Below, in pieces: positions 7,306-14,006 of a DNA stretch of 64,000 nucleotides. The stretch spans positions 98,618-162,617 of the forward strand of contig NZ_CANLNH010000012.1 in the NCBI RefSeq assembly GCF_947492535.1, read 5' to 3'. The notes beneath the pieces were generated by a model that saw nothing but the letters and a program-made list of their open reading frames with translations, made no database searches and was not told where the DNA came from. Every line of letters starts with the position of its first letter. Position 1 is the first letter of the stretch. This DNA comes from an uncultured Dokdonia sp. (lineage in GTDB: Bacteria; Bacteroidota; Bacteroidia; Flavobacteriales; Flavobacteriaceae). The position numbers and the translations under genes are program-made.

Positions 7306-7376
7306 TAACCTGTGATGTAACGGCAGCATACTAGACTTTGACTCTGGCAGTATAGGTTCGAATCCTATCAGGTTAT
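7306..7376 (+). tRNA. tRNA-Gln(UUG)-like
   Basis: Acceptor TAACCTG (7306-7312) pairs perfectly with CAGGTTA (7369-7375). Anticodon stem CTAGA/TCTGG, loop CTTTGAC, anticodon TTG 7338-7340. T-arm ATAGG-TTCGAAT-CCTAT is perfect. The unit is 71 nt. Confidence 0.85.
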
Positions 7377-7405
7377 CTAAAAAGCTTATTTATATGAGCA
7401 AAAAT

Positions 7406-7478
7406 GGTGTTTTTAACTTATGTGGTAAAGTGCTAGACTGTGAATCTAGATAACAGGGTTCGAATCCCGAAAACACCC
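7406..7478 (+). tRNA. tRNA-His(GUG)-like
   Basis: Acceptor GGTGTTT (7406-7412) pairs perfectly with AAACACC (7471-7477), discriminator C. Anticodon stem CTAGA/TCTAG, loop CTGTGAA, anticodon GTG. The T-stem keeps three of five pairs. The base before position 1 is T, so the encoded G-1 typical of bacterial tRNA-His is missing. The RNA ligase gene starts 100 bases downstream. Confidence 0.8.
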
Positions 7479-7578
7479 CTAAAGATATCTTTTGAGTAAT
7501 TAAACAATACAAAGATCATCACTGACGTGCAGTCATTAATTGCATTATTTCTATTGTTTAACATTTAAAAAAATACTC

Positions 7579-8565
7579 ATGTTCAAAAAATACAACGCTA
7601 TAGAAAATACATATCGAGAGAAGGTAATAGAACAAATACACCTTCACGGATATGGAAACGACACCTTTGTAGTACAAGAAAAAGTACATGGTGCAAACTT
7701 CTCATTTATTTGTGATGGAAAAAACATACAAGTGGCCAAGAGAACAACGCTTATTGAAGAAGGCGAACAATTTAACAACTATCAATTTGTTCTAGATACA
7801 TATCGAAATTGTATTGTTGAGTTATTCTCTCTCATTACAAAAGACATTCCAGACGTAACTACTATTCATGTATATGGAGAGCTGTTTGGAGGTTCTTATG
7901 GACATCCCGATGTAGAAAAGATTCCTACTATGGTCAAAGTACAAAAAGGAATTAGTTACTCTCCAAAAAATGATTTTTATGCTTTTGATATCTGTATAAA
8001 TCAAGAATACTATCTTGATGTACATCAAACAAATTCTTATTTTAAAAAAACAGGTTTCTTTTATGCAAAAACACTTTTTGAAGGAGATTTACAAAGTTGT
8101 TTAGAATATCCTAATCTATTTAGCACTTATATTCCACTATGGTTAGGTTTTCCTGAAATGGAATCTAATTTTTGTGAAGGAGTGGTAATACGTCCTTCTA
8201 AAAACAGTATTTTTCGTAATGGATCTCGTGTTATTTTAAAAAATAAAAATGAGAAATGGTCTGAAAAATCTAAAGTCAAAAAAGTAGTAAAACCTATTGA
8301 ATTTACAGAGGAAGAAACTACACTATGGGATATTCTACATAGTTATCTTACAGAAAACAGACTCATAAATGTACAAAGTAAACTAGGTGAATTTCAAGTG
8401 AAAACTATTGGAAAAACCATTGGATTCTTTGCTAAAGATGCCCTAGAGGATTTTATAAAAGAACATCCTACACTGTGGGATACTATAGAAAAAGAGAGAC
8501 GTAAAGTAATTACAAAGCGTCTAAATATAGCATCAGCTACATTAGTGAAAACTATGTATCTATAG
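7579..8565 (+). CDS. T4 Rnl2-family RNA ligase
   Basis: The predicted enzyme seals 5'-phosphate and 3'-OH RNA ends through a lysyl-AMP intermediate. The second Met (7579) is chosen because MFKKYNAIEN aligns with the phage T4 Rnl2 N-terminus (MFKKYSSLEN); the 13 residues encoded before it look like leader. With this start the nucleotidyl Lys of EKVHGANF is residue 35, the same number as in T4 Rnl2. Further motifs: VAKRT, VYGELFGG, CEGVVIRPS (motif IV) and ILKNKNEKWSEK (motif V lysines). It is 328 aa against 334 for T4 Rnl2, with the C-terminal helical domain present (LTENRLINVQSKLGE). No kinase, phosphatase or methyltransferase partner is visible in the window. tRNA-like clusters on both sides suggest those RNAs as substrates. 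Confidence 0.93.
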   Translation: MFKKYNAIENTYREKVIEQIHLHGYGNDTFVVQEKVHGANFSFICDGKNIQVAKRTTLIEEGEQFNNYQFVLDTYRNCIVELFSLITKDIPDVTTIHVYGELFGGSYGHPDVEKIPTMVKVQKGISYSPKNDFYAFDICINQEYYLDVHQTNSYFKKTGFFYAKTLFEGDLQSCLEYPNLFSTYIPLWLGFPEMESNFCEGVVIRPSKNSIFRNGSRVILKNKNEKWSEKSKVKKVVKPIEFTEEETTLWDILHSYLTENRLINVQSKLGEFQVKTIGKTIGFFAKDALEDFIKEHPTLWDTIEKERRKVITKRLNIASATLVKTMYL

Positions 8566-8573
8566 CTCAAATG

Positions 8574-8605
8574 AAAAAGGCTTCCAAATATGGAAGCCTT
8601 TTTTG
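8574..8605. terminator. bidirectional terminator after the RNA ligase gene
   Basis: AAAGGCTTCC pairs with GGAAGCCTTT, flanked by A- and T-runs. It separates the ligase from the convergent 1169-aa gene. Confidence 0.85.
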
Positions 8606-8625
8606 TTATGCTAATTTAAATAGAT

Positions 8626-11600
8626 TTACTTCTTAATAAATCGTCTTGTGATGGTAGTATCACCCGACGTAATTCTAATAAAGTATGTACCTGATTTATA
8701 ATCAGACACATTAATACTTCGAATATCTCCATCATTCATTTCACTTACGAGCATTCCTAGCATGGAGAATACCTTGATATTGTCTATAGTTCTGTCCTGC
8801 ACATCAATATTCAATACTCTTTCTGCTGGGTTAGGATAGATTCTAAATAGCGTATTATCCTCTCTAGCAAGTAACTGTGTACTCAAGGATTGCGACCTCG
8901 TAGCATCTACACAAAAATCTGTCACATCAGAAGCTCCAAAATCTCCTCCAGAAGCGATCACTCCTTCAGAACTTTCTAAGGTATATGATCCATTACCAAA
9001 GCCGCAACAAATACCATCTCCGAAAGCATCTGTAATTGTAAATGTATAATCTCCTGAACTTAATCCATTAATATTTTCAACCACTGTAGATCCATCAGGA
9101 TTTGCGGTAGAATAACTATTGCTTGCTACGGTTGTTCCTCCAGATGTTAATGTCCAAGCGGTTTCTTCAGGATAATCATCAAAATTAATGGTAAGTGTTA
9201 AATCTCCCGCAGCACAATTATTACCTGTTCCTCCATCTGTAGTAAGCGAAATATCATCTATGGCAACATCTGCTTGCCAAGTACCGCCTGTTACTCTATT
9301 AAAACGTAATTGAAGTCCTCCTCCTACATAAGCCGCAAGATCAAGTGTTACCGTATTCCATTGATTTCCTTGATTTCCGGTTTGATTCCAGATTGATGCC
9401 CATGTATTTCCATCATCATTACTTGCTTCCAAATCAATACTTCCTGCATCTGTAGATCCAAACATGTGGTATTGGAATGAGAAGGTTGCTTGAGAAGCAC
9501 TATTTAAATCAAAACAAGGAGAATTTAAAATCGCTTGTTTATTTGGGAAGCCTGTCCCGTTTCCAGAAGCTTCTACATACACATAGAATGCACCATCTGC
9601 TCCAGTAGAAGGTCCTGTGTTATTAGAAGGCGTTCCTCCTGAGTCACGCGTCCAATTTAAGTCGTCTCCTGTAGCTTGTCCCCAAGCACCAAAAGAACTT
9701 TCAAAACTCTCTGAGTATGGGAATGCAGTGATACCTCCAGAACATCCTGATCCTGGTTCTCCCCCTGAAGTAGTAAGAGCAATAGCATCTATCGCTACAT
9801 CTGCTTGCCAAGTACCGCCTGTAATTCTATTGAAACGTAGCTGAACACCACTTCCAATATAAGCCGCTAGGTTTAGGTTTATCGTATTCCATTGATTTCC
9901 TTGATTTCCAGTTTGACTCCAGATAGAAGTCCATGAAAGTCCATTATCATTACTAGCTTCTAGTGCTATACTACCTGCATCATTAGATCCAAACATATGA
10001 TATTGGAATGAGAAGGTTGCTTCTGTCTCATTGCTCAAATCATAACATGGGGAATTTAAAATCGCTTGCTTATTTGGGAATCCTGTTCCATTTCCAGAAG
10101 CTTCTACATAGATATAAAATGCGCCATCTGCTCCTGTAGAAGGTCCTGTATTATTAGAAGGTGTTCCTCCAGAATCGCGCGTCCAGTTTAAATCATCTCC
10201 TGTTGCTTGTGTCCAATCTCCAAAAGAGCTTTCGAAACTCTCTGAGTATGGGAAAGAAGAAATTCCACCTGTACAGGCAGTAATAGCTCCTGTGGTTACA
10301 CTTACTGAATTACTCTGTCCCGATTGATTCCCTGCAGCATCTTTAGCGATCACAAAGAAACTATAGGTCGTTGTTGAGCTTAATCCTGTTACTGTAAAAC
10401 TAGTTCCAGATGCGGTTCCTACAACAACACCGTCTTGATACACATCGTATCCAGTAACTCCAATATTATCTGTAGAAGCATTCCAAGATAAATCTGTACT
10501 TGTTGCTGTTGTATTTGTAGCCGCTAAACTTGTAGGTGTAGAAGGAGGGTCTGAATCTGGTATTGCATTTCCAATTTGGAAAGCAGCCACATGACTCTTT
10601 CTAACAGTTGCTGCACTTCCATTCATATATTCTCCAATATGCCAGAACGTCAAATCATCTGTTGGATCTATCGTAAGCTGTGAATAATCTCCATAACGAC
10701 CATCTGGTCTGTTTGTTTGTGCATTTCCGTCTACAATAGTTTGCTCTGCAACAGTCATAGTTCCCAACGGATCTGATGCCAATCGCCCTGTGTATCGTAA
10801 TGAAGTAAATATAGAGTTACTTACAATGGTATACCCTAACCCTATATTGCCTTGGAAGTCCATTCCTATACTTCCACAAAACACACTATAATTAGGTTGT
10901 GAATACGTACCTTCTTGATAAATAGTCCAAGGTTGATTATCACCTGTTTGACGTAATTCATACCAACGTATTCCTGCTCTAGTATCATTTCCACTTACAT
11001 CAACTACAAAGTTCATCACTGCAGAGTTATGCGTTCCAAAACGTCTATAATTGGTCATATACATCATGGTTGCTTGAATCGCATCAATATTAGGACCATT
11101 GCCTGGTTCGTCAAGATTATTAAATGAACCTCCATTAAATACTGCATCAAAAGAGGCTGTATTAATTTGTTGTGGACTTGAGATAGAAGAACTTGCAGGG
11201 TTATTCCAATTAACACTAATATCCCAAATATTTAATCGGTCTTGTGATACACCACTCCAACTATCATCTTGCATATACACAATAGGATGTGGTACTCCTA
11301 CAGGTGGCAATGAAGGTCCAGTAGCATTAAACCCACCTGGGCTATAGAATCCATTATTTGAAGCCCCTGGTAATGGAAAACCTATTAATTGAGCATTTGG
11401 ATTTCCTACTAGCATTTCATCACGCTCTACAGCAAATACAACCTCGCTTGTTGTAATAGAACCTTGATCTTTATTTGCTGTAATATAATAGCCATCACTC
11501 CAAATAGATAATTTTTCATAATCTGGAAATGACCCTGTATTAAAACGATAGGTAAACCAACCATCATTTACTGGATCTGGTCCTTGTCCTACTGCAATTA

Positions 11601-12135
11601 AAAAACCATTTGGGGTGTTACTAAATTGCATAATAATAAAACGATCTGCATAACGATCATATACCACAACAGGATCTCCTAGGGTTTCTCCCGGAAATAT
11701 AGTTCCTAAAGATGCTTCAGGAAGTAATACATTTCCTGAGCGATCTAAGATTCCAAAACCTGAGTTAAAGGCATATACATAATGATTTGGGCCTATAGCT
11801 CCTGTTGGATCATTTAATACCGTTCCTTGATGAGCACCAAAAGAAGCCACAGGAGCTCTTCCTTGAATAGGTTGTACTTGAGTTTGTTTTTGAAGTAAAG
11901 GATCGGGTCCTGCAGGAAGTCCTTTTCCTGGAATAAATGTATTTGATCCTCTTCGTTTAGGAGGAGCTACATGTTCAAATCCAGCAGCAGCTATAATATT
12001 ATCCATAGAAGATAGTGCTGGTATCTCTCTCATATATTCTGCTTGACCATATGAGGTAGGTGACATTGATCCGTCTTGGGCGTATCCTATAAAGGCGCTC
12101 AAAAGACATAAAATAAAAAGTGTAATTTTCTTCAT
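8626..12135 (-). CDS. large T9SS-secreted protein with Fn3 domain and two MAM-like repeats
   Basis: 1169 aa with signal peptide (about 1-19). An N-terminal region of about 500 residues looks like a propeller or hydrolase fold of unknown function. It is followed by a fibronectin type III domain (PSTPTSLAATNTTATSTDLS, about 530-620), two nearly identical 160-residue beta-sandwich repeats (each with FPYSESFESSFG, GDDLNWTRDSGGTPSNNTGP and NKQAILNSPC), a C-terminal beta domain (DGICCGFGNGSYTL) and a T9SS tail (IYPNPAERVLNIDV). The two repeats are at about 9240-9730 and 9775-10260. Likely a surface or secreted adhesin or enzyme. Confidence 0.8.
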   Translation of the reverse strand: MKKITLFILCLLSAFIGYAQDGSMSPTSYGQAEYMREIPALSSMDNIIAAAGFEHVAPPKRRGSNTFIPGKGLPAGPDPLLQKQTQVQPIQGRAPVASFGAHQGTVLNDPTGAIGPNHYVYAFNSGFGILDRSGNVLLPEASLGTIFPGETLGDPVVVYDRYADRFIIMQFSNTPNGFLIAVGQGPDPVNDGWFTYRFNTGSFPDYEKLSIWSDGYYITANKDQGSITTSEVVFAVERDEMLVGNPNAQLIGFPLPGASNNGFYSPGGFNATGPSLPPVGVPHPIVYMQDDSWSGVSQDRLNIWDISVNWNNPASSSISSPQQINTASFDAVFNGGSFNNLDEPGNGPNIDAIQATMMYMTNYRRFGTHNSAVMNFVVDVSGNDTRAGIRWYELRQTGDNQPWTIYQEGTYSQPNYSVFCGSIGMDFQGNIGLGYTIVSNSIFTSLRYTGRLASDPLGTMTVAEQTIVDGNAQTNRPDGRYGDYSQLTIDPTDDLTFWHIGEYMNGSAATVRKSHVAAFQIGNAIPDSDPPSTPTSLAATNTTATSTDLSWNASTDNIGVTGYDVYQDGVVVGTASGTSFTVTGLSSTTTYSFFVIAKDAAGNQSGQSNSVSVTTGAITACTGGISSFPYSESFESSFGDWTQATGDDLNWTRDSGGTPSNNTGPSTGADGAFYIYVEASGNGTGFPNKQAILNSPCYDLSNETEATFSFQYHMFGSNDAGSIALEASNDNGLSWTSIWSQTGNQGNQWNTINLNLAAYIGSGVQLRFNRITGGTWQADVAIDAIALTTSGGEPGSGCSGGITAFPYSESFESSFGAWGQATGDDLNWTRDSGGTPSNNTGPSTGADGAFYVYVEASGNGTGFPNKQAILNSPCFDLNSASQATFSFQYHMFGSTDAGSIDLEASNDDGNTWASIWNQTGNQGNQWNTVTLDLAAYVGGGLQLRFNRVTGGTWQADVAIDDISLTTDGGTGNNCAAGDLTLTINFDDYPEETAWTLTSGGTTVASNSYSTANPDGSTVVENINGLSSGDYTFTITDAFGDGICCGFGNGSYTLESSEGVIASGGDFGASDVTDFCVDATRSQSLSTQLLAREDNTLFRIYPNPAERVLNIDVQDRTIDNIKVFSMLGMLVSEMNDGDIRSINVSDYKSGTYFIRITSGDTTITRRFIKK

Positions 12136-12341
12136 TTTTGATGAGTATAAGGTGTTAAAAATAAGTTAGTTATCAGTTAAGTTATAAAAAAACTAAGGAA
12201 TTATTGACAAGTATTCTCTTAAAAAACACAATACCCCTTATTTCTATGGAAAAGCCGTAATACGGCTCTGGAAAAGGGATACAAAACAGACACCCTTAAA
12301 ACATAAAACCACTCATTTATAATAAAAAAATAAGTTTTTAA
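12136..12341. other. intergenic region
   Basis: No gene seen. A short hairpin AGCCGT-AAT-ACGGCT lies at about 12252-12266. The region holds the promoter of the minus-strand T9SS gene. Confidence 0.4.
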
Positions 12342-12475
12342 TCACTACGCAAAAAGACTGCGTAGTAGTATTTCACATTTGCACTGTAAATACTGATTGA
12401 GTGACTTCATCTTTTGGAATCAGTGAGGCATTCAAAATGGATATCCCGTCATAACACGGCGTATGGCGGGATTTA
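12342..12475. ncRNA. candidate structured RNA: four consecutive hairpins before tRNA-like cluster 3
   Basis: Successive stems: ACTACGCA/TGCGTAGT (12344-12351/12359-12366), AGTATTT/AAATACT (12367-12373/12388-12394), CTGATT/AATCAG (12393-12398/12418-12423) and ATCCCGTCATA/TATGGCGGGAT (12443-12453/12462-12472; 11 bp with one G-T pair). No reading frame. The density of pairing is unusual for spacer DNA here. The last hairpin could be a terminator. Confidence 0.4.
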
Positions 12476-12641
12476 AAAATTAACTTATATGAATTCATGT
12501 TCATATTCAAAAAAAGAGTGCAGTCTGATTGTGGTGGTCAGTTTAGTAGTACACATTTATAGCTACTAAAAATGTTGTTTATACATAAACTTCATTACTG
12601 TGCTCTGCATAAACAATGTACTCGTTATATCGAGTTATAAA

Positions 12642-12712
12642 GTGTCTGTAGTGTAATGGCTAGCACGGTGGGTAGATCCTACAAGTCTGAAGTTCGATTC
12701 TCGGAAGGCACG
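12642..12712 (+). tRNA. degenerate tRNA-like unit, anticodon uncertain (possibly Ser AGA)
   Basis: Acceptor GTGTCTG (12642-12648) pairs with AAGGCAC (12705-12711) at six of seven positions. The D-arm (GTGTAATGGCTAGCAC) and TTCGATT T-loop are present. The anticodon arm is best drawn as GTGGG-TAGAT-CCTAC with a five-base loop, which is too short. With a 7-nt loop the anticodon reads AGA. The T-stem needs a bulged A. Confidence 0.6.
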
Positions 12713-12738
12713 TACATCAATACTCTTGATGTACACTT

Positions 12739-12811
12739 GAAACAGTAGCTTATGTGGTATAAGCGTCAGGTTGAAGCCCTGAAGATATACGTTCGACTCG
12801 TATCTGTTTCA
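12739..12811 (+). tRNA. tRNA-Phe(GAA)-like, copy 1
   Basis: Acceptor GAAACAG (12739-12745) pairs perfectly with CTGTTTC (12804-12810), discriminator A. Anticodon arm TCAGG-TTGAAGC-CCTGA, anticodon GAA 12773-12775. T-arm ATACG-TTCGACT-CGTAT is perfect. Everything outside the 17-base anticodon arm is identical to the unit at 12925-12997. Confidence 0.85.
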
Positions 12812-12846
12812 CTATATATTGAGAATACATATCTCAAATATGACAC

Positions 12847-12917
12847 ACGCTTATGGTGTAACGGTAGCATCTAAGTCTCCAAAACTTAGGGTTGAGGTTC
12901 AAATCCTTGTGAGCGTG
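12847..12917 (+). tRNA. tRNA-Trp(CCA)-like
   Basis: Acceptor ACGCTTA (12847-12853) pairs with TGAGCGT (12910-12916), discriminator G, as usual for Trp. Anticodon stem TAAGT/ACTTA is perfect, loop CTCCAAA, anticodon CCA 12879-12881. T-arm TGAGG-TTCAAAT-CCTTG. Confidence 0.82.
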
Positions 12918-12924
12918 CAATACT

Positions 12925-12997
12925 GAAACAGTAGCTTATGTGGTATAAGCGACCCGCTGAAGACGGGTAGATATACGTTCGACTCGTATCTGTTTCA
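12925..12997 (+). tRNA. tRNA-Phe(GAA)-like, copy 2 with a different anticodon arm
   Basis: Bases 12925-12951 and 12969-12997 are identical to 12739-12765 and 12783-12811 of copy 1. The anticodon arm between them is ACCCG-CTGAAGA-CGGGT: all five stem pairs and three loop bases are changed, yet it is fully paired and keeps anticodon GAA. This looks like replacement of the whole arm rather than stepwise mutation. Confidence 0.85.
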
Positions 12998-13095
12998 CAC
13001 TATGCAAGTCTTGTTGGGTGTTTCTGTATAGCACTATTGTATGTGGTATTACAGTTTTTGTATGACGACCGCATATCCAATTTGACATAGAGGTT

Positions 13096-13118
13096 TGATT
13101 ATTCTCCAAAAATAATCA
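13096..13118 (+). other. isolated anticodon stem-loop, Trp(CCA)-type
   Basis: TGATTATT/AATAATCA (8 bp) closes loop CTCCAAA, the same loop as in the Trp-like unit at 12847. No matching D-arm or acceptor strand lies upstream. Its 3' strand overlaps the loop of the permuted unit that follows. Confidence 0.5.
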
Positions 13119-13186
13119 TACACTGTAGGTTGTGGGTTCGAGTCCCACTCTCATTTATGAGATAGTTCAACGGATAGAATAACAGT
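13115..13186 (+). tRNA. candidate circularly permuted tRNA-like unit P1 (anticodon CAU)
   Basis: Read in permuted order, all 72 bases take canonical positions: loop 32-38 ATCATAC (13115-13121, T33, CAT, A37), 39-43 ACTGT (13122-13126), variable AGGTT, T-arm GTGGG-TTCGAGT-CCCAC (13132-13148), acceptor 3' strand TCTCATT (13149-13155), then directly acceptor 5' strand TATGAGA (13156-13162), TA, D-arm GTTC-AACGGATA-GAAT, base 26, and 27-31 ACAGT (13182-13186). ACAGT/ACTGT is a perfect 5-bp stem, and the acceptor strands form six pairs. There is no separate discriminator. Permuted tRNA genes are known in red algae and some archaea; I know of no established bacterial case. Confidence 0.5.
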
Positions 13187-13263
13187 AGTAGATGTTGCGG
13201 GTTCGAGTCCCGTCAATTCTTAATGAGAATTGTAACTCAATGGGCAGAGTACTACAATGGACT
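13187..13263 (+). tRNA. candidate circularly permuted tRNA-like unit P2
   Basis: It follows P1 without a gap. 39-43 AGTAG (13187-13191), variable ATGTT, T-arm GCGGG-TTCGAGT-CCCGT (13197-13213), acceptor 3' strand CAATTCT (13214-13220), 5-base linker TAATG, acceptor 5' strand AGAATTG (13226-13232; perfect 7 bp), TA, D-arm ACTC-AATGGGCA-GAGT, base 26, 27-31 CTACA (13252-13256). The anticodon stem keeps four of five pairs (CTAC/GTAG). The anticodon cannot be assigned safely. In linear order no acceptor partner exists for either half. Confidence 0.45.
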
Positions 13264-13274
13264 GAAAATCCATT
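13256..13274 (+). other. isolated anticodon stem-loop, Phe(GAA)-type
   Basis: AATGGA/TCCATT closes loop CTGAAAA, a canonical Phe loop. A D-arm precedes it with six bases between, but no T-arm follows. It overlaps the 3' end of permuted unit P2, so it may be an alternative linear reading of that half. Confidence 0.45.
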
Positions 13275-13347
13275 TCTAGTGAAGTTAAGGGAAGAGCTTC
13301 TAAAAAACTTCCCACCACCAAGATGATCAACTTATAAAAAATGATCA

Positions 13348-13364
13348 ACAGACTGTTAATCTGT
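13348..13364 (+). other. isolated anticodon stem-loop, Asn(GUU)-type
   Basis: ACAGA/TCTGT closes loop CTGTTAA (T33, anticodon GTT, A37). No D-arm, T-arm or acceptor strand is recognisable around it. Confidence 0.45.
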
Positions 13365-13626
13365 ATAAATTTAAACAATACAAGAGCTATCGGTTGTTTA
13401 TCTCTTTAGGGAGGTCACAATAAATCTTGAATGTACTTTGAATCATTGATTTTAGATACTACAAAGTTGTTGCTTTTTTATAGCACCTGTTTTCGACAAA
13501 GAGCTGTTTCTAAACGTTTCTTTCTTGTTTACAATCTCTAAAAAACCAATAATAGGTTAGTCTATAAAATCTCTTATTCCGTTCATAAAGGATGATAGCT
13601 ATTGTATTGTTTTTTAAAAGAATTAT

Positions 13627-13640
13627 GCTTTCGCGAAAGC
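13627..13640. repeat. GCTTTCGCGAAAGC palindrome
   Basis: Perfect 14-bp palindrome; core of a family with about ten copies in the window. Confidence 0.9.
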
Positions 13641-13711
13641 TATGCCAGAAACAATAGCACTAGCGAAATGAAAAATAATATATGAAGAAGCTATTAAAAA
13701 GTAACTTAATA

Positions 13712-13792
13712 CGTCATTCTGAACTTGTTTCAGAATCTTATCAAATTCGTTACTCGTGTAATGAGAAACTGAAACAAGTTCAGTTTGACGAA
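13712..13792. repeat. inverted pair of CTGAACTTGTTTCAG repeats
   Basis: GTCATTCTGAACTTGTTTCAG (from about 13712) is followed by its inverted relative CTGAAACAAGTTCAG with TTTGACG (ending about 13792). The pair could form a long hairpin, like paired REP/BIME elements. The 24-nt inserts in the Ile- and Met-like units carry a related CTGAAC...TTCAG core. Confidence 0.75.
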
Positions 13793-14006
13793 AATTACAC
13801 CTTTTAGGTAGCATCTAGATCAATTCACTATTCTGAATTCGTCCTTCAGACTTTTCATAATAGCGTTTTACTAATAAAACATAACTTCTTTGTATACCGG
13901 TCATAGAAGTTATCCTGAGTACTATACTCAAAAACTGAAGTTTAACTATTTCCCAGATAGATGGGATTAAAAACAAAAGATACCCGCCTTCACGGGCATG
14001 AGAATT

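Larger units (their letters stand above)
13365..14006. other. intergenic region with repeats before the SPFH gene
   Basis: No convincing gene. It contains one CGCTTTCGCGAAAGCG-family palindrome (13627-13640), a paired CTGAAC-type repeat (13712-13792) and a small hairpin CCCG-CCTTCA-CGGG just before the SPFH start. A 63-codon frame across the repeats looks spurious. Confidence 0.6.

Noticed and set aside
13301..13320. CCACCACCA as an encoded tRNA 3' end
   Set aside because: It follows a GGGAAG/CTTCCC hairpin, not an acceptor stem, and other units in the island do not encode CCA.
13623..13814. 63-codon frame on the minus strand
   Set aside because: It is made largely of two extragenic repeats (GCTTTCGCGAAAGC and the CTGAAC pair).
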